64,000 bases of DNA from Sordariomycetes sp. S80-01Y (taxonomy: Eukaryota > Ascomycota > Sordariomycetes). The notes under the pieces were generated by a model. It did not search any database. It saw only the letters and a list, made by a program, of their open reading frames with translations, and was not told where the DNA came from. This document shows, piece after piece, positions 22,211-33,517 of the stretch. The stretch covers positions 2,108,001 through 2,172,000 of the forward strand of contig JAXQJY010000033.1 of NCBI GenBank assembly GCA_037042185.1, written 5' to 3'. Position 1 is the first letter of the stretch. Each line of letters opens with the position of its first letter. The position numbers and the translations under genes are program-made.

Positions 22211-22811
22211 GGTTGGCACGTGAGATTTTCCAGGACACTGTGGTTTGCGGATTTCCAATCGCATGGTTTGGCGTTCAATACAGGATGGTTCACTTTTCAA
22301 AAGACGCAACTCAAGATGATCTCGCTCGGTGAAGCCATGTGCACGACGACTCGCCCCTTAACTAGCAGGAGTAGCATCAGAGCACGTCCAGGTTCGCGCC
22401 CGACACAGGCACTAATTTAACGAAGTACCCCGTACTTACTCCGTTAGAACCACAAGCATCTCGAGGAGTGACTTCAGGTTCCGCCTCTCGAGCCATTCGG
22501 ATAGCTCAGTACCTAACCCATGTCGAGGCGCGAGATGACACTCCAAGTCCTGCCAAAAAAGCTAATATATTTTTGCCAGCCATTGACGTAACTCCCCACC
22601 TCGCGGGGTCTGAGCCAACAGACGAATGCCGTTAACAGTCACTCCGACCGCAACTTTTTCTGGCCTAACCTCTATGCGCGCCCGCCTTCCTGTACCACCA
22701 AACATCCACTCTCGACTCATCTCCATCATAGGTCGACGACGACGTGACCGCCACGGGCCACCGCAGCAGCGCAAGGGTGGACCCCGCGTCCCGCGCTGGC
22801 TCGCCCGCAAA
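22211..22811. other. Intergenic region
   Basis: No supported gene. The frame of the sirtuin is open upstream of its ATG to 22626 but begins at an earlier ATG with an Arg/Pro-rich stretch unlike the family, so I treat it as 5' UTR. Confidence 0.55.
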
Positions 22812-24146
22812 ATGGGACAAGACGAATCCCGCCTCATCGACAGCGACGTCGAGCCTGATACCCTTACAGATCGTAGCCTCGAGGCTGTAGCGCAGTATAT
22901 CAAAGATGGCAAGGCGAAGCGCATTACAGTCTTGACCGGCGCGGGGATATCCACGGCCGCAGGAAGTAAGCCACCATTTGCCGGGCGCGGTTCAAGAGCA
23001 AAGCTAACCTGGACTCAAGTCCCTGACTTCCGTTCGCCAGGCACAGGTCTATATGCGAATCTGGCTAGACTCAATCTCCCCCACGCCGAAGCCGTCTTCG
23101 ACATCTCATACTTTCGCTCGAACCCCGAACCGTTCTACGTACTCGCTCGCGAACTATACCCCGGGAAATTTCACCCTACGATTTCGCACGCCTTCATCGC
23201 CCTACTCGCGAAGAAAGGGCTACTAGACACCCTGTTTACGCAGAATATTGACTGCCTCGAGCAGAGGGCCGGTGTACCACAAGAAAAGGTCGTCGCGGCG
23301 CATGGCAGCTTTGCGACGCAGAGATGTATCGACTGTAAGAAGGAATTTGACGCAGAAAAGATGCTCGAGCACGTCGATAGAGGAGCTGTGCCGCGATGCG
23401 AGGATGAGGGGTGCCAGGGACTGGTCAAGCCAGATATCGTTTTCTTCGGAGAGCAATTACCCAAGGAGTTCAACGATCGGGCTTACAGGGTGACGATGGC
23501 AGATCTAGTACTGGTTGTGGGGACAAGTTTGTCCGTATATCCCTTTGCAGCTTTGCCAGAGCAAGCGCAGCAAGGAAAGCCGCGAGTACTGTTCAATCTA
23601 GAGCGAGTCGGAAATATGGGTAGTCGACCGGACGACGTGCTGCAGCTGGGGGATTGTGACGCTGGAATCCGCAAATTGGCGGATGCCCTAGGCTGGCGTC
23701 AAGAGTTGGAGAAGTTCTGGGAGGGTGTCGTGGGTGAAGCCGAGGCAAGCAAGCAACGTGCCACACGGCAGAAGCACAACGAAGAGATTGAGGATGAGGT
23801 GGACAAGCTGACCAAGGAAGTTGACTCGGCTCTGAACTTCGAGGAAGCTGCAGAGGCTAGCAAGGGGAAACAGCCCTCCGAGACAGAGACTGAGGCAAAG
23901 GCGGAGACGGAAGATCCGCCAAAGCTAATCAGAAAGGAGTCAACAGGTGACCTCAAAGCCTCAGCGGAGGAGGACGTGAAAGCCAAGGCCGAGACTTCAA
24001 CGGGCGCTGGAGATGCCGCCAACACGCCGAATGAAACTCCAAAGCTGACGCGGAAAGGGTCAAAGGATGACTTACAAGCCGCGGCACAAGATGAAGCAGA
24101 CAAGAAGCCCACAGCACCACCGAGCGGTGAGAAGGCTGCTTTATGA
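22812..24146 (+). CDS. hst2: Sirtuin NAD-dependent protein deacetylase, Hst2/SIRT2 type
   Basis: Two exons, 22812-22965 and 23020-24146, give 426 residues. The 54-bp intron is a multiple of three with no stop, but removing it restores [21 protein letters not shown]; keeping it would break the NAD-binding loop. Key residues are TQNIDCLE (Asn127, Asp129), catalytic His146 in AAHGSF, zinc ligands Cys154, Cys157, Cys178 and Cys183, and [10 protein letters not shown]. An acidic, Glu/Ala/Lys-rich tail of about 120 residues follows, containing two related PKL-R-K motifs ([16 protein letters not shown]). Class I sirtuins of this type deacetylate tubulin or histone lysines and shuttle between cytosol and nucleus. 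Confidence 0.94.
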   Translation: [444 protein letters not shown]

Positions 24147-24279
24147 TCACCTAGTTGCGCAAAAGAATTTTTAGAAGCTAGACCAGTTCTCCATTCAGAA
24201 TATTGTCCACCGCTGCGCTCCCGAAACCGCTAGAACTGAAAGTTACCTACGCCACCTGTTGCAGACCTGCTGCACCACC

Positions 24280-26151
24280 TCAGAGACCACTGTCAATTTG
24301 CAGCGGTATATTCTCTCCCGTCCACGCTCCCCATTGCCTACAAGTCTCCGCCACCACCCCAGGAATCCTCATGCCGTCAACTTCATCCTCGGCTGTGAGG
24401 AACTGTACAAAGAATCCTGCACTGACGTGCCACGCAATGTGGCAGTGGAAGGGCCAGACTCCGGGGTTCGATCCGGCATCGAATTGCATGGTAAGGTGAC
24501 CATTGGGTTGAACCTGGAACACATCCCTTCTCTGCGGGTTCTCAGGGCGGACGATGGTTCCATCCCATTCGCCCGGACCTTCGTGCAAGATGTACATGTT
24601 GAAGCCGTGAAGATGCATTGGGTGACTATAGAGGTTAGTCAAGGCCGTTCAAGGTTCAAGACATGAGAGCTGTACTCACGCAATTGTAGAGTTGTTGATG
24701 ACTGTGACGCGCACACTCTTTGCATCTCCAGTTCTTTTGACATTCCACTCCTCTTCAAAGGTGTGGTTGCCGAGGATACTCAAGAGCAGTGGTGGGCTGT
24801 TGTAGTTGGCCCTGAACGACACGCCGTCGAAAGACCACAACCTATGGCCAGTTTCGTTGACGAAGAAATCAACAACGTAGTCGACAATGAGATCGGGCTC
24901 TGGCAGCGGCAGCTTCATTACTGGCTCTGTCACGTTCAGATCGTCGTTTGTGCATGTCCCTGGATCGGGGATGTCCCATGGGGTAGATACAGGGTCTATA
25001 GTCTCGTCGGCGTCGTCGTAGTAGATAGCGGCTACTGCATCCGGGTTATTCGCCAACGAGCACCTGGTGGAGATGTTGCTTCGCATCCAATATGCGTCGA
25101 GTTCGCCGTTTGCCTCAACCAAGACATCGCTCCTCTGGCCAATGCCTAGGGTCACAACTTCGGTCTCATAGGGCTCGACTGGGACGAAGTCGTTGGCGAC
25201 AACAGTCAATTTATGACCATCAATTGAGAACCTCTGCAAGCCGTCGGACCCGGCATTCACTAGACGCAAGAGGTGCGTCTTGCCTCGGTGGAACTTGAAC
25301 TTCGAGATACCTGCATCGCTCATGCACGGAGTGTCATCCCCCTCCGGAACGAGTGAGCAATTGAAGTTCATCTTGCCGTTGATCAAGTTGCTGTCCGCAA
25401 AGACTGGGGTCGAGTTGACGGCCATCGTCTGTTCAACAAGCTCAAAGTAATCCTGATGGTACCAGTCAGAGAGCATGACTGGTCCCAAATCAATGTCGTA
25501 ATCCTCGCATTCTGGACCATGAATAACTATAGGCCCCACAATACCCCCAGAGTACTGAGCAGAGTAATGGGAGTGATACCATGAGGTGCCGTACAGGTCA
25601 GCCTGGAAGGAGTAGGTAAAGCTTTTCTGCGGAGCAATGGGACACTGGGTAACACCAGGTGCACCGTCCTCCCACGGAGTACCTTTTTGGAGAAAACCAT
25701 GCCAGTGAACAGAAAGTCCCTCCTCTGGGACCGTAATGTTGTTGTGAACCGTGACCTGAATCGTGTCTCCCCAGTTGGCTTCGATAAGTGGACCGGGAAA
25801 GGCCCCGTTGACCAGGAGAACAGGACGTTCGTAGCCGTCAGGGGCTATAATGTCTCGGCTTATGGTAAAATCATAAGCCCTGATAACCCCAGTAAACGGA
25901 GCTTCTTCATAGTAGTTTGTTTGGTTGTTCAGGTGACTCCAGGGTCGGCCGTTAGGGAGAGGGTTGTCCCTAAGAAACGCTGGCAGAGCTACAGCCGCCA
26001 GAGTTCCAAGTATTGATTTGCTTTGACATGTTAGCGCACATGTGTGGTATTTTTGGGCTTTTGTTCTATACCCGTTGGTTCTTTCTTGGCTCAACCCTCT
26101 TGATGTGTTACTTGTCCTGCGCGCAACCGAGCGGCTGGCAGAATTGCCCAT
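24280..26151 (-). CDS. Laccase-type multicopper oxidase, secreted; 5' end uncertain
   Basis: Exon 2 (24625-24280) and exon 1 (to 24680) are separated by a 54-bp intron; 605 residues if the ATG at 26151 is used. All four copper signatures are present: HWHGFLQKGTPWEDG (L1), GTSWYHSHYSAQYSGG (L2), HPMHLHGFNMYILH (L3) and WPFHCHIAWHVSAGF (L4). The protein ends in DSGL, the C-terminal plug typical of ascomycete laccases. It oxidises phenols with reduction of oxygen to water. The hydrophobic signal segment SILGTLAAVALPAFL begins about 45 codons after the nominal ATG, and the nearest ATG in front of it is one base out of frame. The true start therefore needs either a 51-bp in-frame intron (donor GTATAG, acceptor TCAAAG) or a one-base correction. 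Confidence 0.92.
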
Positions 26152-26172
26152 GATGAAACGGAAAATAGTCGG

Positions 26173-26180
26173 TATATAAG
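26173..26180 (-). promoter_or_regulatory. TATA-like element of the laccase gene
   Basis: On the minus strand CTTATATA lies only about 25 bases before the nominal ATG at 26151. Transcription would then start close to or after that ATG, which favours a translation start further downstream. Confidence 0.4.
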
Positions 26181-27803
26181 ATATTTAGAGGGCGAAGAGC
26201 CTTTGTCGATGAAGAAGTTGGGAATTTTGATTCTTCCAAGGTCCTTGCTGCGGGCGACAGCCGGTCTGTTATAATTTTTCGAATCCATCCAAGAACCTGT
26301 CCTCGGCAACTGTTGCCGCTGTCGAGAGTAAAGAAACCCTTTGCTCAGCTTCTCCTTTTCGGCTAGCCAGCTGTTGGGGTGCGGCGGCGAAGCCTTGAGA
26401 TTGGTGAAGGCCATAGCCAAGCAACCCAGGGGTCATGACAACAGTCCTCTGACCCCTGTATCGTGACTCCTGCCATGTCTCCTTACGCCGCTCCACGCCC
26501 GGAAAAGGTCAAGTACGAGTTGTAAGATAAGACTGTCTGACTTGCGCCGAGCCTCGCTGCAAGGAGAATTTCCAGGTGCTTGCTCCAATGTGTGGCGTTT
26601 TAGGCGGTCGGCTGACTCTGACACGAAAATGAAAAGCAATATGGCTAGTTCCGGTAAGGCTGCATGCGATCCCCAAATCTCCGAGTTCACTACACCACCT
26701 CACCCCTTAGTGGTGTTCAGCCTTGGCCGAACGCGTGATGCGCCATAACGAGTTCGGAGCATTTAGAGTTTATGCGCTGTAGGAAGCGGTGAGATGGAGG
26801 GGTTGGCGGTGTTCTCGTGAGTCAAGGCCAAGAACAGCTGTGTTTTCTAGCTTCGTCGGCAACTCTGAAAAAGCATTTGTATGCAGGGCCAGTCCAATAG
26901 CAACGGATCCTAAATAGGCAACGTGAGACACCAAGTCGCCAGACACTGGCAGCTCCCCTACGCAGGAGCAGCCATTAAGGGTCCATCTGGCTATCAGAAC
27001 AAACATCCCGCATACACGAGGCTGGTCACAGTTTCCAGCTGGCGATTTCGATGCTAGCGGGGACTTTCGTCTCGCAAAGTACGCCCACAAAAGACGGAAA
27101 TATCATCGCCAAACACTCGGCGGCATGGAGTTGTCTGCAAGTCGTGACAGGAGCCAAGACGGTGTCCAAGCACTGACTGCTCTAGCACAGCGATCAAGCA
27201 GGTATGAAGGGTGTGGGAAATACCAGAAACTTTCTCTTTGCCATGAATATACTGTCTTTGAGGACCAATTTCGGCAAAGAAGCCCTCCGTTGACGGCTAC
27301 TCTGTTGCCGGTTGGCAAGAGGCGCATTGGGATGCCGCTACGAAAATTCGGATCGAGCCGAGCTGTCAGCAGATCTTGAACAAATTCCGCTCGAGGAACC
27401 CAGGTGCGCCACTAATACTTAGCTGCATTCCGCATGTGGGAATTCACGATCACAAAGGCCTCTGGGCCTTGATGCCTGACAGACTATTGCGGTGGCTGCG
27501 GCCAAGATCAAGTCATCCGCCAGGTTTGTGGTCGTTCAAAACCGTAGCCTGATCATGATAAGATCTCCCGTAAGCGTCCGTCAATGTGCTGCGTCTGGCA
27601 CCTGTGCGTTGTCGTCGCTATTTCAAGGTAAGTGCCATGCAGCCACAAATGCACGTTGTCGTTGTTGTCCGTAAAATTCGCTTCCGTGATATCCGATGAT
27701 CGCAAAGACGTGACAAAAGTATTTCGATATTTTACACCTTGGCTGCCAGCCAATCTGTACACGCTGGATCTACCACAGTCCAGATCATTGTGCCCGAAGC
27801 AGC
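26181..27803. other. Intergenic region
   Basis: 1.6 kb between the laccase promoter and the 3' end of the Mgr2 gene. Several frames of 60-110 codons are present but none carries a recognisable motif or a consistent splice pattern. Confidence 0.5.
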
Positions 27804-28341
27804 TCATGCCTCCCTCTTCCACGCGCTTTGCGCTCGCCATATTATCGGTCGTCTCTGTGCTTGCATGTACATCTTGTACGCTTCTGGATCGGCATCTGTG
27901 CGGATGACGCTGCCTACGCCCATGAAAAATCTGCTCCGATGTCAGTCCACCGGTCTGGAGGAATCTCAAGCCAAACCTACCCGAAAGTCGCGCCTGACCC
28001 GGTCATGAACTTGCCCAAAGTCCTCATCACACCATCCTGACCAGCGCCATACCGGAAAATGGAGACAGTGCCTATGAATCGTGAGCCATGTGCCGCTTCG
28101 GGAGCGCTCTAGGTCGTTCGTACCGTAAATGAAGCCGATGATGACACCAACAGCTGCGACATGTTAGCAATCCATGTGGACAATAATCCCGAGGTCATAT
28201 CGTACTGCCTCCCATCATTGCGCCCATCTTGACTGGTTCATCGTTAGCTCAGCCCGCGTGCCATGGGAAAGAGCTGGTCGTACGCTTGTCAAAGTTGGAG
28301 GGACCATGCTGGCCTTGGGGGATTGCAGCAACAGGTGGCAT
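27804..28341 (-). CDS. mgr2: Mgr2/Romo1-family subunit of the mitochondrial TIM23 translocase
   Basis: Five short exons: 28341-28284, 28232-28206, 28153-28124, 28071-27981 and 27930-27804, giving 110 residues. All four introns are 50-52 bp, start GTACGA, GTACGA, GTACGA and GTAGGT, and two carry a GCTAAC branch site. Phases match through every junction. The protein begins MPPVAAIPQGQ, then NFDKLKMGAMMGGTVG, IIGFIYGTVSIFRYG, GVMRTLGKFMTGSGATFG and FFMGVGSVIRTD: two glycine-rich membrane helices of the Mgr2/Romo1 family. Mgr2 couples Tim21 to TIM23 and controls lateral sorting of inner-membrane preproteins. No exon exceeds 127 bases, so single-frame ORF scanning misses it. It is head-to-head with ham-4 across 953 bp. 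Confidence 0.95.
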
Positions 28342-29294
28342 TGTGAGTGGCCGTGGTTATTTCGTTTGCCTCGGTTTGCGACCGTCTGGACTTAGATGCT
28401 CGAGTTGGGTGATTGGAGGTTGATCGTGGCGCTTCCACAGTCAACTTCTCGAGAGCTCCAGTGCAAGTTCCCCAGGTTCCGCGGACTCCACTTCGCCTTG
28501 CGTCTATTGGCCCAATGGCCGGGATCGGCGACACGATGATGCGAAGAGCGGAGCTACTCTACAGTGCGTCAGGAGCAGTCACTGTAAAGAGCATCACGTG
28601 AGAGGAGATCACGAGTCGAGGGATCCCGTCGCGCCATCACTAGAGCGGTTAAACAACCAGAAGCTTGGCTTTTCGAAAGCCCTGAATGTTTAATGAACGG
28701 AGAGCAACAACATCGCAACATTATATCCGCTTCACAGAGCGTGCCAAAGACGAAGAGAGCCCAACGTGGCCGTTTGCCCCACTCTTTCTGGCCCCCGGCT
28801 TCCAACAGTCACGCTAGAGGGCGCTTAAGGGGACTGGGGGGAGCCCAAATCTTTCCTTCCAGCTACGATCCATCTCGAGTCCTGCCTAGCGACGCCGACA
28901 AGACGGCTCCTATCGCGACTGTCATCGAACTGTACGTACCCCTGGACCGCGGCACTCAAGCGGCTGGAGGTCTGGCCTGGTGGCGTCGAGGAGACGATGC
29001 CGTGGCCGCCCCCCAATTGACCTGCTGGCCTCGCAGCCGTCCGGCCAAGACATCACGCTGACGCACTTACCCACAGAGCACAACCCCGACCTCAACTCCA
29101 ACCTCAACGATCCCGAAAAAATTAGTGCAGGACGCGGTCGACACCAAGACGCGACGCTTTTTCGACCGTCCAACTCCCTCGCTGGGTGGATCACGGTCTA
29201 CACGGGGTGGATCGACGACGGCTGAAGGACACTGCGAGCAGTTCCCAGCGGCCACACGCGACTACCCATCATCGAAACTGCCTCAACCAGCCTC
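28342..29294. other. Divergent promoter region of mgr2 and ham-4
   Basis: 953 bp, no supported gene. Short arginine/serine-rich frames are treated as chance. Confidence 0.6.
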
Positions 29295-31554
29295 ATGACT
29301 GCAGTCGCGAGCCCTCCCGCCTTCCCCCGACTATCCCGACCAGCATGGGGTTCTATTGACGGCAACAACTCGATGAACCCCGATGAAGCGAGGGGGATGT
29401 TTGCGCCTCGTAAACCCCTCTCGCGTACAAACTCCTCGGGATCAATCTCTTCAACATCTTCGAACTCTTCCGCCTCGACCGTCCTCACAAACGGCTCGCA
29501 AGCGAGCAGCACACCTGTCTCGACAACATCGGACCTCAGCCAATGGTCTGCGAACACGGCGTCACGAAAAAGGCCGCGCAACCAGCCTTGGCCATCCAAG
29601 GGAGAGCCTCAGCCAGATTTCTCGAGATTACCCGCGGGTCGACCGAATGGTATGGTGCCACAACAGGGTCTCTTACAATCCGGCGGCCAAGTCCAAATGG
29701 CTCCCCAGGGTCAGGTCATGCGCCCAGTAGCAGCTGAGCAGCTACCACCGGGGCAGCCAGTCCTCTATCTGCTGTCGCTCAACGGTACATTTGAGAGGAA
29801 GACTATCGGTGTGCCTTTCTCCCCGGACAGTCTGCGGATCGGCCGACAGACCAATCAGAAGACGATTCCCACAGCAACCAATGGCTTCTTCGACAGTAAA
29901 GTGCTATCGAGACAGCACGCTGAGATCTTTGCGGAGAGAAACGGCAAAATCTTTATAAGAGATGTCAAATCATCCAACGGGACTTTCGTTAATGGGACGC
30001 GACTCTCACAAGAAAACCGCGAATCCGAGCCGCACGAGCTTTCGACAGGCGACCATCTCGAGTTGGGCATTGACATTGTTAGCGAGGACCAAAAAACAGT
30101 CGTTCATCACAAGGTGGCTGCAAAGGTTGAGCATTCTGGCTTCATGAGCAATTCAAACAACGTCATGGACATGAACTTCGGCGACCTCGACCCGGCCAAC
30201 AGTGCCATGATGACACCCGGTGGCGCGGTACAGGCGCGCGGGCGCACAGGCAGCAACGCTTCGATGGGACCAAATAACAATCGCATGATGGCCAATCCAG
30301 GCATGAATCCCCAGAGCAACATGCCCCAGCAGAGACCCTTCTTCCTCTCTCCCATTGCAACGGATCAAATTCTGAAGCGTCTATCTGTAAGTGAAGCGCC
30401 TCATGGCGATGGACGATTGCTGACCAAGGTAGAATGAAATGCGCAGCGCGCGTCTGCAGGCTCAAGATCTTGGTCGAACCAGCTCTTTCGTCAACACTCT
30501 ACTCTCCAAGAACGACGTCAAGGATTTGGAAAAGCCTGAAGCCCCCGAGCCGCCAAAAGCACATCTGAACGGCGGAATTCCGTTTCGTCCTGATCCCAAA
30601 ACTCGCTTCTCTGAACCACCGGCCCCACCACCGCAGCAACCTCTTCCAGAGAAACCCAATACTCCGGGCTTGAAGAAGGGGGCGACGGAACGTGCCAAAT
30701 CTGGTCCACCCGAGGTCACCTCACCTGTGCGTCATGAGAATGTGTCTCAGATTGTTCAGCTCACTGAGGCTCTTAACAACGCCAAACGCGAAGCCGATTC
30801 TCAGCATGCCCGTATGAGAGAACTAGAGCTGCTGTTGCAGCGTGAAAGAGAAGCGCGAGAGCTCGCGGAAACACTTGCCAAGAGACTCGAAGAAAACGCA
30901 AGCAGCCATGTGAACGGTGCTGCGATCGGCCCACCTGAGCCAGCCGCCGTAGTGGAAACAGTCAAGGAGGTGCCTGATGCAGAAGACAATGGAGCTTCAG
31001 AAACAACTGTCGTGGCGGAAGTTGAACCAGCAGTCGATGCAGTGGCTCTTCAGACGCGTCTTGATACAATGGATGAGCAAATGGTCGAACTCAAGGGCCA
31101 ACTCGAGTCATGGAAGCAACGGTGCGAAGCTGCGGAAGCCGAACGCGATGCCGATCGTAAGACATTGGCCGAGATGGTCGTACAGCTACGGGCTGAGGAA
31201 GCACAAAGAGTTGCCGCACAGAAAGAGCGGAGGTCAAGGTCTCGACACAGGAGGACGGAGGGAACGCAACATGCTACCGATGAAACCAGCTCTGCAGACA
31301 CTGCTGAGGCGCCTGCCATTCAGCAATCCGACGGTAACGACTCGAGCGACATGATCGCTGACGAGCCAACTTTGTCGAGGGCCAACACCATCACACCCAA
31401 CATGAGTAAAAGAAGCGGACCGCTGTCAAATCCACAGCAGCTACAGGCCGGCCTGCCTTACGCGTCTGCGCTGGGTGTGGTTCTGGTTGGAATGGGCTTA
31501 ATGGCGTACATGAACGGATGGCAGGCACCCCCGTCCCCGATAGACCACCGATGA
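29295..31554 (+). CDS. ham-4: FHA-domain, tail-anchored STRIPAK subunit (HAM-4/PRO45/SLMAP, Far9/Far10-like)
   Basis: Two exons, 29295-30386 and 30433-31554, give 737 residues. The 46-bp intron uses GTAAGT and the acceptor AAGGTAG so that RLS joins NEMRSARLQAQDLGRT. The N-terminus is Ser/Thr/Pro-rich. The FHA domain spans about 155-265 with RIGRQ, LSRQHAEI and SSNGTFVNG, the phosphothreonine-binding residues. Two coiled-coil stretches follow (READSQHARMRELELLLQRE and the QMVELKGQLESWKQR region). A single hydrophobic helix, ASALGVVLVGMGLMAYM, near residue 710 is a tail anchor. This layout matches SLMAP and its fungal counterparts, which place the STRIPAK phosphatase complex on the nuclear envelope/ER and mitochondria and control cell fusion and sexual development. 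Confidence 0.93.
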
Positions 31555-32452
31555 GGTTCTTGGGCTTGGTTCCGAACCTCATATCAGGCCGGTTCCCAGC
31601 AACAGTTCTGACCGGCACATACTTTATTCTTTTGCTCATCCGCGACGAGAGACGAGATGGATCACGACAATACCCTTAGGTTACGCCGAATTCCCTTTGT
31701 ACAATTATACTCAGATTCATTCGGCCACATTGTCTTATTTTATTGTACACGAGCACAGCCGATTACCGTTCAAGCGAGACTTGGTCGTTTCGAGCTTTCG
31801 ATAGGGATTTATATTCGGCCTTCAGGGTTTTTGAGATGGAGTCGGCGTTTTGCAAGCATCTGGCATGAAGAGGCGACGTTTGAGGATGGGAAGACGTGGG
31901 CAGCAGTGGGCACCACCGGGCATGAAGCGAGATTTCTGGTTATATGAGCGAAATGCAAGGCTTTTCACATCGTCAGTTGATGTCGTCATCGTTTCAATTC
32001 AAGCCTCTAATGCTGAGGAGGATTAGAGGACTAAACACGAGCATTGAGAACTATCGTGCACCCGCGGAACCGCACTTCGCACTCGGACCCGGCTACATTT
32101 GCGATTGAACGGGGCAGTCCTACCCAATCAGAGACGCGCTCCAGACTTCATTCGTCCCAAAATGCCTAGCGTTGCGCGCTCCGTTATCCTCCCGTCTTGA
32201 GCCTCACTCTTGGAGGACTGATTGGGGTTTGGGGTTGCTCAAGCTTCTGTTCTAGACGCGACACGGAGATAACGGGTATATGTATACGTCATGGAACGTG
32301 CTGCGAATGTATATGCCATTATAAAGGTCCGTCGACGATCAGCTGTTCCAGGCAAACCTGTAATCTCACCGCGAGTCCCTTCCCTCGCTGCTGACTTGTA
32401 CATTACGCCCACCGAGACCAGGGTATCAACTTCCCTATGAGAAGCACCCAGG
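31555..32452. other. Intergenic region
   Basis: About 0.9 kb. A 96-codon frame at 31657-31947 (+) lies directly after the ham-4 stop and is more likely 3' UTR. Nothing else is supported. Confidence 0.5.
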
Positions 32453-33517
32453 ATGGTAGCTCTTGAACAGGTTCGTTCGGCAAACGCCCTTGCGGCTCGG
32501 TCTTTGCCCGCAGGTCTTGTCGCGGTCTTTGCCGGTGCTACGTCCGGCATTGGTTCTGCTGCCATGCTTGCTTTCGCAAAGCATGTCTCGCGTCCTAGAA
32601 TTTACTTCATCGGTAGATCAGATGACGCTGCTGAGCACTTGATCAAGCAGATGCTAGAGTCCAATCCGGACGGGCATTACACGTTCTTGAAGAAAGATTT
32701 GAGTCTGTTGAAAAATGTAGACGAGGTTTGCAAGGAGATTGCGTCGAAGGAAAAGACCGTCAATGTGCTCGTGATGAGCCAAGGTGGTTTGATCATGGGA
32801 GGTGAGCATGCCCCAATTCGGCAAAGTCCTGTGTACCGCGAGCTAAGAAAATGGATGGAAGAAACTGGAGAGAAGCTGCCTTACATCACGGCCTTGGCCT
32901 TTTACTCACGCATGCGAATGCTAGCCAACTTGCTTCCCCTGTTGAGTCGGGCTGAGCATCTCCGTCGCGTCGTCACCATCCTGGCCGGGACGTTCGAAGG
33001 CAAGCTCTACACGGAAGACATATCCGGGCGAAGGACACCGCTGCGCGATGCCCGCGCCCACTTGACCAGCGCCATGACCCTGGCTCTGGAGGGTCTCGCA
33101 CGAAAGGCGCCCGAGGTCTCCTTTGTCCACAACTACCCGGGGGCTGTCAATACCAACCTCATCAGGGCGGAGAGCGGGTGGTATATGCAGCCGATGAAGT
33201 GGTGGTCCAAATTCAAGTTCAGAAATCAGTGGATTGGCTTCGATGAATGCGGTGAGAGGCATTGTTACTTGTGCATCAGCGGGAAATACCCATCCAAGGT
33301 TGGGGTATCACATGGCGTTGTAGTGTGTGGTGTAGACGAGGCTACTAAAGGAACCAATGGTGAGACGGGAGGCGGAGTGTACACTATCGATGCCGATGGA
33401 GAAAGTGGCAAGGACGAGAACCTGGAAGTTATAAAGGCTCACAGAGATCAGGGCTATGTCGAATTGATCCAGGACCATCTCGAAGCTGAGTTCAGAAGGA
33501 TTACTGGCTCCGACTAG
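32453..33517 (+). CDS. SDR-like NAD(P)-binding protein with altered active site
   Basis: The frame is open from 32453 to 33517 (354 codons), but I propose an in-frame 60-bp intron at 32802-32861 (GTGAGC...GGAAG). Removing it gives GGLIMGETGEKLPYITALAFYSRMR, close in spacing to relatives, and 334 residues. The cofactor loop is AGATSGIG (about 28-35). The usual YxxxK is replaced by YSRMR, as in a fungal subgroup often linked to secondary metabolism, so activity as a classical reductase is uncertain. YPGAVNT and the C-terminal GGGVYTIDADGE stretch are also typical of this subgroup. No biosynthetic gene is adjacent. Confidence 0.8.
   Translation: MVALEQVRSANALAARSLPAGLVAVFAGATSGIGSAAMLAFAKHVSRPRIYFIGRSDDAAEHLIKQMLESNPDGHYTFLKKDLSLLKNVDEVCKEIASKEKTVNVLVMSQGGLIMGGEHAPIRQSPVYRELRKWMEETGEKLPYITALAFYSRMRMLANLLPLLSRAEHLRRVVTILAGTFEGKLYTEDISGRRTPLRDARAHLTSAMTLALEGLARKAPEVSFVHNYPGAVNTNLIRAESGWYMQPMKWWSKFKFRNQWIGFDECGERHCYLCISGKYPSKVGVSHGVVVCGVDEATKGTNGETGGGVYTIDADGESGKDENLEVIKAHRDQGYVELIQDHLEAEFRRITGSD

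Noticed and set aside
31657-31947. 96-codon plus-strand frame after ham-4
   Set aside because: Lies in the expected 3' UTR, with no motif or own promoter signal.
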